The notes: generated by a model from the letters alone, not told the origin. Shown: positions 1 to 10,433, counted from the first letter of the stretch. The stretch is 64,000 bases of DNA from Bradysia coprophila (GCF_014529535.1 NW_023503608.1:1798001-1862000), one strand, 5' to 3'. Numbers and translations are program-made.

Positions 1-1485
1 ACACCGTGATAGCTGACTAAACACCGTGATAGCTGACTAAACACCGTGATAGCTGACTAAACACCGTGATAGCTGACTAAACACCGTGATAGCTGACTAA
101 ACACCGTGATAGCTGACTAAACACCGTGATAGCTGACTAAACACCGTGATAGCTGACTAAACACCGTGATAGCTGACTAAACACCGTGATAGCTGACTAA
201 ACACCGTGATAGCTGACTAAACACCGTGATAGCTGACTAAACACCGTGATAGCTGACTAAACAAAAAAAAAAAAAAAAAACTAAACACCGTGATAGCTGA
301 CTAAACACCGTGATAGCTGACTAAACACCGTGATAGCTGACTAAACACCGTGATAGCTGACTAAACACCGTGATAGCTGACTAAACACCGTGATAGAAAA
401 ACGATAGACTAAACACCGTGATAGCTGACTAAACACCGTGATAGCTGACTAAACACCGTGATAGCTGAAAACATAAAACACCGTGATAGCTGACTAAACA
501 CCGTGATAGCTGACTAAACACCGTGATAGCTGACTAAACACCGCACCGTGATAGCTGACTAAACACCGTGATAGCTGACTAAACACCGTGATAGCTGACT
601 AAACACCGTGATAGCTGACTAAACACCGTGATAGCTGACTAAACACCGTGATAGCTGACTAAACACCGTGATAGCTGACTAAACACCGTGATAGCTGACT
701 AAACACCGTGATAGCTGACTAAACACCGTGATAGCTGACTAAACACCGTGATAGCTGACTAAACACCGTGATAGCTGACTAAACACCGTGATAGCTGACT
801 AAACACCGTGATAGCTGACTAAACACCGTGATAGCTGACTAAACACCGTGATAGCTGACTAAACACCGTGATAGCTGACTAAACACCGTGATAGCTGACT
901 AAACACCGTGATAGCTGACTAAACACCGTGATAGCTGACTAAACACCGTGATAGCTGACTAAACACCGTGATAGCTGACTAAACACCGTGATAGCTGACT
1001 AAACACCGTGATAGCTGACTAAACACCGTGATAGCTGACTAAACACCGTGATAGCTGACTAAACACCGTGATAGCTGACTAAACACCGTGATAGCTGACT
1101 AAACACCGTGATAGCTGACTAAACACCGTGATAGCTGACTAAACACCGTGATAGCTGACTAAACACCGTGATAGCTGACTAAACACCGTGATAGCTGACT
1201 AAACACCGTGATAGCTGACTAAACACCGTGATAGCTGACTAAACAGAACTGACTAAACAGTGATAAAAAACACCGTGATAGCTGACTAAACACCGTGATA
1301 GCTGACTAAACACCGTGATAGCTGACTAAACACCGTGATAGCTGACTAAACACCGTGATAGCTGACTATCACCGTGATAGCTGACTATCACCGTGATAGC
1401 TGACTATAACCGTGGTAGCTGACTATAACCGTGGTAGCTGACTATAACCGTGATAGCTGACTATCACCGTAATAGCCAACTATCA
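1..1485. repeat. 20-bp tandem satellite array at the window edge (telomere or subtelomere candidate)
   Basis: The unit ACACCGTGATAGCTGACTAA repeats head to tail from base 1, in register, with long perfectly homogeneous stretches (1-260 and about 547-1240). The array is broken by short irregularities near 263-280 (poly-A), 397, 467, 541 and 1240-1270. From about 1360 inward the unit shortens to 19 bp because the AAAC junction becomes ATC, and it picks up substitutions until it fades out near 1485. Homogeneous repeats outside and decayed ones at the inner boundary are what terminal or subtelomeric arrays show. Diptera lack the TTAGG telomere repeat, and short tandem repeats at chromosome ends are known in the sciarid Rhynchosciara. 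Function as a telomere is inference; an internal satellite at a contig break would look the same. Confidence 0.95.
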
Positions 1486-1562
1486 TGCATGATATCATGG
1501 ATATAACTAACCAACAAAATCAAATTTCATCAAAGTAATCTTTTTCGATTGATTGAATTTCC

Positions 1563-1638
1563 CAAGGTAAATATAGTGAGGAGGTAATGCCATATATAAC
1601 CGAATCAGATGTGCGGTGGCACGAAAGTTCGATACAGT
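1563..1638. mobile_element. Solo end fragment of a CAAGGT-terminated TIR element
   Basis: The sequence begins CAAGGTAAATATAGTGAGGA and runs into a block matching, in reverse complement, the right half of the complete element at 6781-7032 (the part reading into the 'accgcacatctgattcggtt' stretch). It is therefore one terminus of that element, with no second terminus nearby. It sits about 80 bp inside the satellite array. Confidence 0.7.
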
Positions 1639-4349
1639 AGAAAATACTGTGATTCTGGAATAACTTCCAGATTCTTAATCCCACATGGCCCATCTTCGAA
1701 CTTATCCTCAGGAATTGAATTCTGCGTCGATAAAAAAATTAAAATTGGTAATTGGTTGATAATTACTCAAGTTATCGTGCTTACAAGCAAAATATTGGGA
1801 CAAACTATTCCGTTTTTCTTAACATGTCATACAACCTTTCATACAAACATTTTAGGGTGTTTTCCGGCATAACATCTGACTTACAGTCAAGGGAATAAGT
1901 AGTGTGTCCACATTTTACTCTATTCAATTGGCACTTTTTGTGTAACTTATGAGATGACGCTTTTTTATAGAAAACTGACGTCTTAGAACACTGAACTACA
2001 GTGTATCACAGGTGCCAATACTTAACTGATATCGTTTGGTTACACAAGAAAATCGATTTTGCGAACACTTGGTAGATCTGACCAAAAGACTCGATATTAT
2101 TGATTGCTTAGACTTTTATTACATGTAATTTCACATACCAATTTTTATTTCCACATTATTTACAATAGTTGTTCTTCTTCATTTTCTGTATTTAAATATA
2201 ATCCGGTTGCACCACACATACTTATAAATTATTGAGTTGTTGTAAACGCAGTGCAGAGCATTTAATATAATATTCTGAATAAGATTTTATTTATCTACTC
2301 GATGTATACTCGTATTTGTAATTTTGTTTTTGTTTTGTTGTTGTTGTTTAATAAATCTGTGCAATAAAGAAACAATTATTATTGTATTCACTCTATTTTG
2401 CGAAAGGAAATAAACTTTGGCCAAAATAGTGAACCATTTGTTTCTCGATAATAATCGATTAGCAAAACTATAGATTTTATATTGATGCATGCATGTAATA
2501 CGTACACTTTTTGTATATCCTTCAAAATGTACATAACAATTCCCACCCCGACCCCATTCACATTATAAATCGCAATTTATGAAAATATGAAGGTTTTTCG
2601 TTATTACAAATATCTATTGTTTATCGCACCTTACTCTTCTCTTGCAGTTTTAAATTCTCATAGACAAAAAAGGAATGAGAGTTTCCGGTTCTTCTTCCAA
2701 CTTTAAATTAAAATTTCAAAATATCACAAACAATAAATATGAGAGTGCTGTTCCCAGACAAAGAGAATTCAAAAATTTGATGCAACAACCTTACCTGTTG
2801 CATAAATTCACTACTGTAACGTTGTTCCTATGCATATTTTACATCATATTTTTTAACCTTTTCTGGGACGGCCGCTTTCTCAACAGGAACTGAATGATAC
2901 AACTCTTCCAACGTACGAATGTAAACCAATTTTCGCCAGAATTTAGAACTGGAAATCAAACGAAACAAAAATTATAGATTTTCGTGGTCGTAATAGATGA
3001 AATAGAGGTTGTAAAAATAGCATTCAGCGAGAACGAAGACTCGTTAAATTTAACTGGTCTCGGAGAAACATGTCCAAAATTCATTAATTAAAAATAAAAT
3101 TGAGAATCACACAATTTTGTTGTGTAGCCTCGAAACCAGTTGAACAGAAATCTCTAAACACTAAAACACTTCAACTAGTCTCAATGGGTGATACGTCAAA
3201 ATGAGTATGTAAAAGTCCAGTTTACTAGGAACAAACCAATTAATTTAAGTGAGTTCGCTGGGGCACACTCTTTTTGACATTCTTTTTAAACACTCTATAG
3301 TCATTCTTTTAGAGACGGAGATGCTATGTCTTCGAGAAGATGGCCCAGCACAGAAAGATCTGTTCACATATTTTCTTGATGTACTTCTTTGTGTTTGCTA
3401 GCCAGTGCAGGCTTTCTCAATAACATTTAGAACATTTGGTAGGACAAATGAGATGTTTTGAGATGTTTCCTTGTCTATCCAGTTCAGTGCCTGTTAAAAA
3501 ATGAAAATAGTGAAAACTCAACCCACAGTGACATTTGGACACGAATTAGCTTCAGCTGTTTCTCAGCCCACACTCATACCAACAAAACCGCTCATACGTC
3601 TTTATTCGGTTTTATACGGTATAGCATGCGCATACGATGGCCTGACCTCTATATCATATGTCATATATTCATCAGCTTCAAAAGATCCTCTGGAGAACTT
3701 TGGAGAACCGAAGCAGGACACTTTTTTCTGAGGAAGTACCGAAAACCACCGAAAATTTCAGATTTTTTTTTTGAATTTTTCGGAACTTTTTCAGAATTTA
3801 AATTCTCAAAAATAGATCCTCCATCCTGCATCGAAGGTTCTTTTTAGAAAAATCTTGACTTGCAATTCCTAATAATAAGCCTTGTTCGAAGTGTATTATG
3901 ATCATGCGTGGCCTTAGTATAATCTCCGGTCAATTATTTATGGACATTGTCGAGAATGGTGCAGGCAATGAGTTTCTCATCCAATCCAAAAGTTTTGGAA
4001 GAATATCTCTCAACACGTCAACACTCAAAATTTGCTAAAAATGTTAGCCAACAAATTTGGCACTATCCATACACATCCTGACAAGGTAATCATTTTGGTT
4101 TCATTTCTTGTTTTCTCATCGATCAAACGAACTTTGTGTCCACAACTAACACTAAAATGAATAGGGTCTCCTATGACTATCTTTTGAAGACGTTGATGTC
4201 ATCGAAAGCAAGATACAAATAAGTTCTGGCTAATGTGGCGCATTTTAGCAAAATGTCTGTTAAGAGTAATAAAGTAACAGACTTATTCAAAGTGCATCAA
4301 TACCAGCAGCAAAAATCTTTTCTTTTATATCACATTAAATCCAACCTAC
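1639..4349. other. Gene-poor buffer between the array and the BCH gene
   Basis: I find no convincing exon here. About 3000-3310 resembles the TIR elements at 6371-6771 (shared phrases such as 'cgaagact' and 'taatttaa', ending in 'aacactctata'). About 3500-3560 resembles the foldback at 21339. About 4150-4280 resembles the dispersed family seen whole at 34044. The expected last exon(s) of the gene at 4350-5905 should lie here or beyond, but I could not identify them. Confidence 0.5.
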
Positions 4350-5905
4350 CTGATAAACGGTCTGGCCATCCAAACCACAGATTTCAGCCAAAATGTCGGA
4401 TGAACCATAAATAGATTCTTGAGACTTTTACGCAAACGTCGATCCAGAAGTTGATAGCACTTTTTTAGCCACGGGAACGGCGGAACATTTCCTCGACTGG
4501 ATCCACCGTGCAAGTAAATGAGAACGTAATCCTCCGTGACCAATTGTTCCAGAGTCTTAACGACGTACCTAGAACGATTGTACAAAATTCTGCTGTCACC
4601 AAATCACGAGCATTTATTTCTCTTCAAAATTCACTCACAAAAACAGATTGTCCATGACGTAGTGATAATCGGCTCGTGAACGATCAGGCAAATGGCACGC
4701 ACTAAATACGACAATGGCATTGTGTCCACCTGCATTCAAGTATCCACCATGCGATAACACACGTTTGTATGGCTCGATTACTTTCATGTCGATGTCTCTC
4801 GTACGGCCATCGGGTAGAGTAATTTTTTGCCAATTTCTCAAGTCTCTGGACTCCTCGGCTGAAATAACAATTCAATTTTGAGTGCATCCCAAAGACAAAA
4901 TGAAAATTGTATGATGAGAATAATGTCGGCTCACCTGCTGAATAGGGCGGTATGCGATCCACAGGTAAATTACAGGCCGATTCATTCTCATCATCTTTGT
5001 CGATATCGTTCAACGTTTCGTCGAGGACACTACTCGAAACACTAGCCGACACCAAATTACTATCATTGTCCTCGTCGAAACTGTTCGACATCGAATCTTC
5101 CGATGAGACATCTTCAGACATCAATTCCGATGTCAGCGTTATTTTTCGTTGTGTTACCGGCATTGTATTGTCCACGGGACGACTAAAACTATTTGAAACC
5201 AATGCGACCGATTGAAATGTCGGCGTTACAGTGGCCTGATACTGAGATAAATCCGGTTCGGATTCGCCACTGCTCAGATAATCCGAACTCATTCCGTGCA
5301 ACGATTCTGATTTGCTTGGTGACATCAGAGAAATATTCTCCACCCCACTGTTAATGACGTCCAGCGTCTGATTTAAAGCACTAGTCGTTGTTGTGGTTGC
5401 TGTTGCTGATGATGTTGACATCGAGTCAATTGCTTTAGCTTTGGGTTTTGGATTAGCTAAACGCAACGGCTCAGGTACAACATCTGGATAGTTGAAATGT
5501 TTGGTGGGTTGACCATTCTCCGAATCTGAGTCGTTTGGCGACATCAGCGGATGGCTGGATGCCAAAGTAAACCCACTCCTAGAATCGGGCATCGATGTTG
5601 TCGATGTGTGATGGTTGGTGACATTTTCATCTTCCTCCAAGGTTAAACAATTATTACGATTGTCCAATTCCCTATTGCTTCTCGATGTATACTCCAGCGT
5701 ATTACTGTTGTATGGGCTTTCGGTCAGTTCGGTTATTGCTGTTGTCGATATCTGTGACACACTATCTTCGTTTAAGTTTGTGGATTGTTGTATATCATTA
5801 GGCCGTATCAATTGGTCACCATCTGATGGCGATTCCTGAGATGCTGTGGTTGTATCCGATATGTCCATCTTATTGTCCGATATTGGACTTTCTTCGCAAT
5901 TTTGA
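4350..5905 (-). CDS. BNIP2/caytaxin-like BCH (CRAL-TRIO-type) domain protein, 3' end not found
   Basis: Three minus-strand exons join in frame: 5905-4935, 4858-4639 and 4568-4350, all with GT-AG borders. The likely start is the ATG at 5868 (MDISDTT); the acceptor just upstream implies an earlier exon, perhaps untranslated. About 310 residues of Ser/Thr/Asp-rich, low-complexity sequence precede the BCH domain, which contains SHGGYLNAGGHNAIVVFSAC, YHYVMDNLF, LIYLHGG and the family signature CYQLLDRRLRKSLKNL...VHPTFW. BNIP2, caytaxin (ATCAY) and prune2 share this lipid-binding-like fold and act in Rho GTPase signalling and vesicle or kinesin adaptor roles; the exact role here is inferred from the family only. 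The visible protein is about 456 residues and stops at a good donor after RPFI. The final segment of the BCH domain, usually about 40-60 residues, was not located to the left. Confidence 0.85.
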
Positions 5906-6370
5906 CTGTAAATAAAAATGGAAATGGAAAAAATCAATTTTTTCAAGATCACAACAAATCAACACAAATTCGACGACGAGGATCAGCGATAAATACGCCG
6001 CGAAATGTTAATTGGATCAATTACCTCATCACAATGAGACATAAGCACGTTGGTTTAATTTACTTGAGATGCTGTTTTCCGATGAAACTTGAATTGTTCA
6101 ATCTAAAACAATTATTTTTTGTTTACCATTTTTGTGGAACGAAAATCGTACAAGAATGACGTCTGAATGAGTGCGATGAATGGATACATAATGGAACTGA
6201 TGTACTGTGACCGTTTGATGAAAATTTGAAAAAGAGCGGAGTTGTGTGCTTCTTGAAATAATGTATAGTACAGATATCAACCGTATACAGATAGGGATAA
6301 AACGATTAAAAGTAGAGTCCGAGGCGAATCCGAGTTCAATAAACACCGGAAAGCGAATTTTTTTATTTTT

Positions 6371-6568
6371 ATAGACTGTTATGATCAGAGCGAGAGATCC
6401 GAAGACTAGTTAATTTAACTTGCCTTGGGGTACTTGTCAAAATATTGCTTTCTCTTTCAACGTGTTACGTTGAGAGCGAGAGGACCGAAGACCAGTTTAT
6501 TATAAGTTGTCTTGGGGTACTTGTCAAAATATTTCTATCTCTTTATCTCTTTCATCATAACACTCTAT
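6371..6568. mobile_element. TIR element (MITE), first of two tandem copies
   Basis: It starts ATAGACTGTTATGATC and ends TCATCATAACACTCTAT, an imperfect terminal inverted repeat of about 16 bp. Inside are two direct half-copies of about 80 bp, each carrying 'gagcgagag', 'ccgaaga', 'cttggggtacttgtcaaaat' and ending near 'tctcttt'. There is no coding capacity. The superfamily is not clear. Confidence 0.75.
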
Positions 6569-6581
6569 GCCGAGTTATGCA

Positions 6582-6771
6582 ATAGACTGTTATGATCAGA
6601 GCGAGAGATCCGAAGACTAGTTAATTTAACTTGCCTTGGGGTACTTGTCAAAATATTGCTTTCTCTTTCAACGTGTTACGTTGAGAGCGAGAGGACCGAA
6701 GACCAGTTTATTATAAGTTGCCTTGGGGTACTTGTCAAAATTTTTCTATCTCTTTCATCATAACACTCTAT
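6582..6771. mobile_element. TIR element (MITE), second tandem copy
   Basis: This is nearly identical to 6371-6568 in the same orientation, 13 bp downstream, with the same termini and the same internal duplication; the second half lacks a few bases. It abuts the target duplication of the next element at 6781. Confidence 0.75.
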
Positions 6772-6780
6772 GGATTTTAC

Positions 6781-7032
6781 CAAGGTAAATATAGTGAGGA
6801 GGTAATGCCATTCAGACGCGCGGCCAATGCCAATGATTTTTTTTTAAAGGATGACTATGATTTACTTGTTATTAACAAAAATATTTTCACTATCTCACAA
6901 CAGATGGCCCGACTTTCTTTTAGATTTTTTGCTTTCAACAAAGGGATGAGATGGCGTTTGTATCGAACTTTCGTACCACCGCACATCTGATTCGGTTATA
7001 TATGTCATTACATCCTCACTATATTTACCTTG
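6781..7032. mobile_element. hAT-like non-autonomous element with 8-bp target duplication
   Basis: The 252-bp element begins CAAGGTAAATATAGTGAGGA and ends with the inverted copy CTATATTTACCTTG. Identical octamers GATTTTAC flank it (6773-6780 and 7033-7040). An 8-bp duplication fits the hAT superfamily. An open frame inside has no recognisable transposase motif. Confidence 0.85.
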
Positions 7033-7235
7033 GATTTTACTTGCTTTTGAGCTTAAAGTCAATTCATTCTTGCTCATCTTTAGAGTAGAGTCATCGTTGT
7101 TGTTTGTTTTCTTCAAAGCTCAATTTTGTTTGTCGTAATATTGTGAAATTCAAAGCTATGTGTGTTTAGCTCTTTTCATTTTGAATTTTGAGCACACTTG
7201 CAGAGTCATTCAATCCCATACGCTTTGCAAGGCTT

Positions 7236-7344
7236 GATTTCCACTTACCGACATGTACTCCGTGTGAGAGATTTTTTTTTGATTTTTTCGTTGTTTGCTT
7301 GACGTCGCGCTTTCTCACGGAGTATTTTTTGTTGAGTGGAAATC
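7236..7344. mobile_element. Short palindromic MITE, CTCCGTGTGAGAG family, copy 1
   Basis: Left arm GATTTCCACTT...TACTCCGTGTGAGAG and right arm TCTCACGGAGTA...AGTGGAAATC fold back on each other over about 109 bp. A second family member lies at 56279-56402. Confidence 0.7.
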
Positions 7345-7757
7345 ATACTTAAAGGTTTTTTGCCTTCATGTACATGACAGGTGACATTTCGAACAATATA
7401 GGTTCATCATGTGCTCAATTGTTTGAAATGTCACGGCAAAACGGTTGACTGTGACTAACGTTTAGAATGGTTGCCACCAGTTTTAGACTCTTTTTGTTTC
7501 CCTCAAACTATCGACTTTGAACTAATTTGAATCTTTATTACGATTACTTTGTTGGTAGTAAATAACTGACTCATCAACTAACTCACCACAGATAGAACAG
7601 GATATAGATCATTGTCGATGTCGTTTGAGATGTCATTTTCACAGCTCGAAAAAATTATTCTAAATTTTTAGTTTTTGTAAGGTTAGCTGGATGAATTTAC
7701 TTTACATGTATTTGTGAAGAAACCGCTATTTGACAAATTTGGCAATGATCCATTATC

Positions 7758-7999
7758 CAAGGTCCTGAAAGAACAGGTTAAAACCCTTCTGAGTTGATCA
7801 CAAAGGCGACACATAAATTTTGACAAATAGATGCTTTTTGTTGAACACACTCATTAAAGATTGTTTGAAATGTCAACTTGATAAAAACTTTTTGAGTGTG
7901 TTCATGTTCAACGTGTTCAAGAAAAAGCATCTATTTGTCAAGATTTGTGTGTCACCACCCGCCTTCGTGAGTGTCTTAACCTGTTCTTTCAGAACCTTG
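7758..7999. mobile_element. Foldback hAT-like element with CAAGG termini
   Basis: The arms begin CAAGGTCCTGAAAGAACAGG and end CCTGTTCTTTCAGAACCTTG. Inner parts such as GACAAATAGATGCTTTTT also pair with the other side. Flanking octamers CCATTATC (7750-7757) and CTATTATC (8000-8007) match at 7 of 8 positions, as in an ageing hAT target duplication. It does not code. Confidence 0.7.
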
Positions 8000-8207
8000 C
8001 TATTATCAGCTTGTGTAAATAACCATTGTTTTGACCACGGTCATTAAAAAACAATTAAAAATCTAAAAATCAAGAAAAATAAAAATCAAAACCAGAAATT
8101 AATTTAAAATAAGCGACGTCATTTCTGAACGACACCCGAAATCTAATATATCCGGCGTCATTAATGGACAACATCCGATCTAATCACACTGTTGCGATAA
8201 GAAACAT

Positions 8208-8244
8208 CTATATACAAGCAGTCATCTTACGCATTCCCATTCAG
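8208..8244 (+). promoter_or_regulatory. Possible TATA plus initiator of the HPRT gene
   Basis: TATATA at 8208-8213 lies about 34 bp upstream of TCAGA at 8241-8245, close to the arthropod initiator. The first ATG of the gene is at 8365, giving a 5' leader of about 120 bases. This is a spacing argument only. Confidence 0.35.
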
Positions 8245-8364
8245 AATTAAATTAGTTTTGTGCGGAGAACGTTTAGTTTAATATCTTTATCTTGTTCGAT
8301 TACGCCATTAGTTTGCTGGAATTTTTCACTGTTGAGGCTATATCGTACAAGGGATATTATAGAA

Positions 8365-9154
8365 ATGGACGCACACAGAAACGGTGGAAAATGTGAAAAG
8401 CCTAAGGAAAATGGTTTTTCCACAATTTTGAAACGAACCCGTATCACATCTCTTACCGATGAAGAAACTCATGAGTAAGTGTTAGTAGGTTAAACAGTAA
8501 TAGATTGTAATACAAAGTCATTAAATAAATAAAATACACAAGTGCAATGCATCAGTACCGTATTTGAATTAGAAATTATTGATTTTCAGACTTCCCGGAA
8601 CTTGTCCAGCATGGTCTGATAATCTTCGTGCTGTTCTATTTACTGATACGGAAATACAAAGTCAAGTACAAAAATTAGCACGACAAATTTGTCGTGATTA
8701 TCAAGGTCGAAGTGTGATATGTGTCGGTTTGTTGAGTGGCGCAATGGTTTTCTTAGCAGATTTACTTCGTCATTTTACGATTCCGTACAAAGTTGACTTT
8801 ATGGTGGTTTCATCATACGGCGCAGCAACAACATCATCGGGTTCAATACGATTGAAGAAAGATATGAGTTTGGATCCGAATGGAATGGATGTGCTCATAA
8901 TTGAAGATCTGATTGATACAGGCAATACATTGCAATGGATAAAAACCCATTTGAGTGGTAAAGGATGTGCATCGATTAAAATGTGTTGCCTTTTGGACAA
9001 GAAAGAACGCCGCACTGTACCGATTACGGCTGATTATGTTGGATTTGAATGTCCCGATGAGTTCATCGTTGGATATGGAATGGATTATGCCGAGGACTAT
9101 CGTTGTTTGCCGTTTATTGGCGTGTTGAAGCCTAAAGCGTTTATGAACTCATAA
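8365..9154 (+). CDS. Hprt: Hypoxanthine(-guanine) phosphoribosyltransferase
   Basis: Exons 8365-8474 and 8590-9154 join in frame across a GT-AG intron to give 224 residues. The enzyme transfers phosphoribose from PRPP to hypoxanthine or guanine in cytosolic purine salvage. Visible signatures are the GLLSGA pyrophosphate loop (about residues 83-88), the SSYG flexible-loop pair (about 111-114), the PRPP motif DVLIIEDLIDTGNTL (137-151), the LLDKKERR segment and the base-binding GFECPDEFIVGYGMDY block. The first 45 or so residues are an extra basic, polar N-terminus. The core lacks the insertion seen in vertebrate HPRT1 between the first loop and the flexible loop, and its tail (GYGMDYAEDYRCLPFIGVLKP) reads more like bacterial and plant enzymes. 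A polyadenylation signal AATAAA lies at 9266. Family assignment is firm; whether this type is usual in lower Diptera is unknown to me. Confidence 0.95.
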
Positions 9155-9176
9155 AACATTCTTTATTGCATGGGTA

Positions 9177-9206
9177 CACAGCACTGCTTCTATGGGCAGT
9201 GCTGTG
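9177..9206 (+). other. Perfect 11-bp stem-loop in the HPRT 3' UTR
   Basis: CACAGCACTGC (9177-9187) and GCAGTGCTGTG (9196-9206) pair perfectly around the 8-base loop TTCTATGG, 22 bases after the stop codon and before the AATAAA at 9266. It would be transcribed in the 3' UTR. Function is unknown. Confidence 0.6.
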
Positions 9207-9836
9207 ATGAGTATAATAGAGCGGTTTCATGACAGTTTGTTAAAAAAGATTTCTTCATTTTCTCAATAAACCGTTTGAAGACACAATGCGTATGAAGTTT
9301 TTGTTATTATGGAAAAGAATACATTACAGAGGCCCAAAAGTTGCGCAAAATTTAATCCCAACAACCCACTTTAACAATTCTTTTGTTCTTTCCAACCACT
9401 CACCTACTCAAACTTCACATGATATGTGAACGGCCTCTATTGATTTGATCGAAAATATTAAATTTTTTTAAGTAGGCAGCTTAAAGATAGGGTGAGAACG
9501 TAAACCCATCGAAACAGTTCAACGAGCAAAAGAGTTATCCAAACCAAAAGAGTCGTTTATGGAAGGAAATCAGGAAATTATGGCAATTTAGTTTGCCACA
9601 AATAGCAAGTGGAAGTCTCTAATGTAGTGGAGTAAAGGTTTCTTCTGCGGTATAAGTTGAAATTTGTTAAAACTTGCTTCTAAAGATAGAAAATCGAGTG
9701 GTTAATTACTTGAACGCATGATTTACAAACTTTCATCGCGTATGTTCTTGTCCATTTTATTTACAACAATTTCCAGTACAGCCATCACATTGAGGAAAAT
9801 TATAGAAAATAAAAACAGACCAATAACGATTATACA

Positions 9837-9968
9837 CAGGGGCGCCGACTTCTAAGGACAAGCGCGGCTCGACTACATCTTTCCAGTTTTACTTGAAAGA
9901 GCATCACTACTCCCAGATTCGCTTGTTGTATGAGCACCACTACTCCCAAGCACAAGTCGGCGTCCCTG
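9837..9968. mobile_element. hAT MITE with perfect 8-bp target duplication
   Basis: The 132-bp element has TIRs CAGGGGCGCCGACTT and, inverted, CAGGGACGCCGACTT. The octamer ATTATACA occurs immediately on both sides (9829-9836 and 9969-9976). CAGGG termini plus an 8-bp duplication are diagnostic of hAT. It contains two short internal copies of a 'caccactactccca'-like phrase and no open frame. Confidence 0.93.
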
Positions 9969-10397
9969 ATTATACAGTCAGTTCTCACGGTAATTATTGT
10001 TGTTTCTTATTTGTATGTGAAAACCAGTGTGGTGCATGGTCTATTGGTCTATCCTAATCAACTAAATTCTTAAAGGTAGCCGATTTTATTTATAAAAATC
10101 AAAAATTCCTAATTGCCAATAAATATGCAACAAATATAAAACAGAACCCAATTGTAGGCATTTGTAAAAAATTTCAAAATTATCTTATCATTTCACAAAA
10201 AATTAATTTTATTTTAACCGAACTTAGAAACAAATGTAGTAAAACAAGCAATGTTTCTTGCAATTGCAATATTTGTTTGGTATGTTGCTAAGGAATTCGA
10301 TTTTTATTATTCTTTACATTTTGAATTTGCGTGGAATTTGCCATTGTTAAAACCAAAATTCCAAATATTGAACATTTTATACGACAGCAGTAGAACA

Positions 10398-10433
10398 TAT
10401 AAAAAGAACTGTTTTCCGAACAGCTAATTCAGT
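10398..10433 (+). promoter_or_regulatory. Core promoter: TATA box and TCAGT initiator
   Basis: TATAAAAAG begins at 10398 and the canonical arthropod initiator TCAGT lies at 10429-10433, placing the start site near 10431, about 33 bp from the TATA box. The next ATG (10454) opens a signal peptide, giving a 23-base leader. Strong TATA promoters with short leaders are common for abundant secreted products. Confidence 0.7.

Noticed and set aside
1-1485. CRISPR array
   Set aside because: The units are contiguous 20-mers without variable spacers, and the sequence is clearly eukaryotic.
3458-3847. Open frames of 76-129 codons in the buffer next to the array
   Set aside because: No domain, no splice context, and the region resembles foldback relics; composition explains the open frames.
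3900-4340. Possible last BCH exon or a mariner transposase fragment
   Set aside because: Short frames with plausible acceptors exist, but none matches the conserved BCH tail or a transposase motif; part of it resembles the TTAACC dispersed repeat.
4952-5839. Plus-strand open frames opposite the BCH gene
   Set aside because: They are the complement of the Ser/Asp-rich coding exon; the minus strand has the conserved protein.
6718-6990. 90-codon open frame across the hAT-like element
   Set aside because: It starts in one element and ends in another and has no transposase motif.
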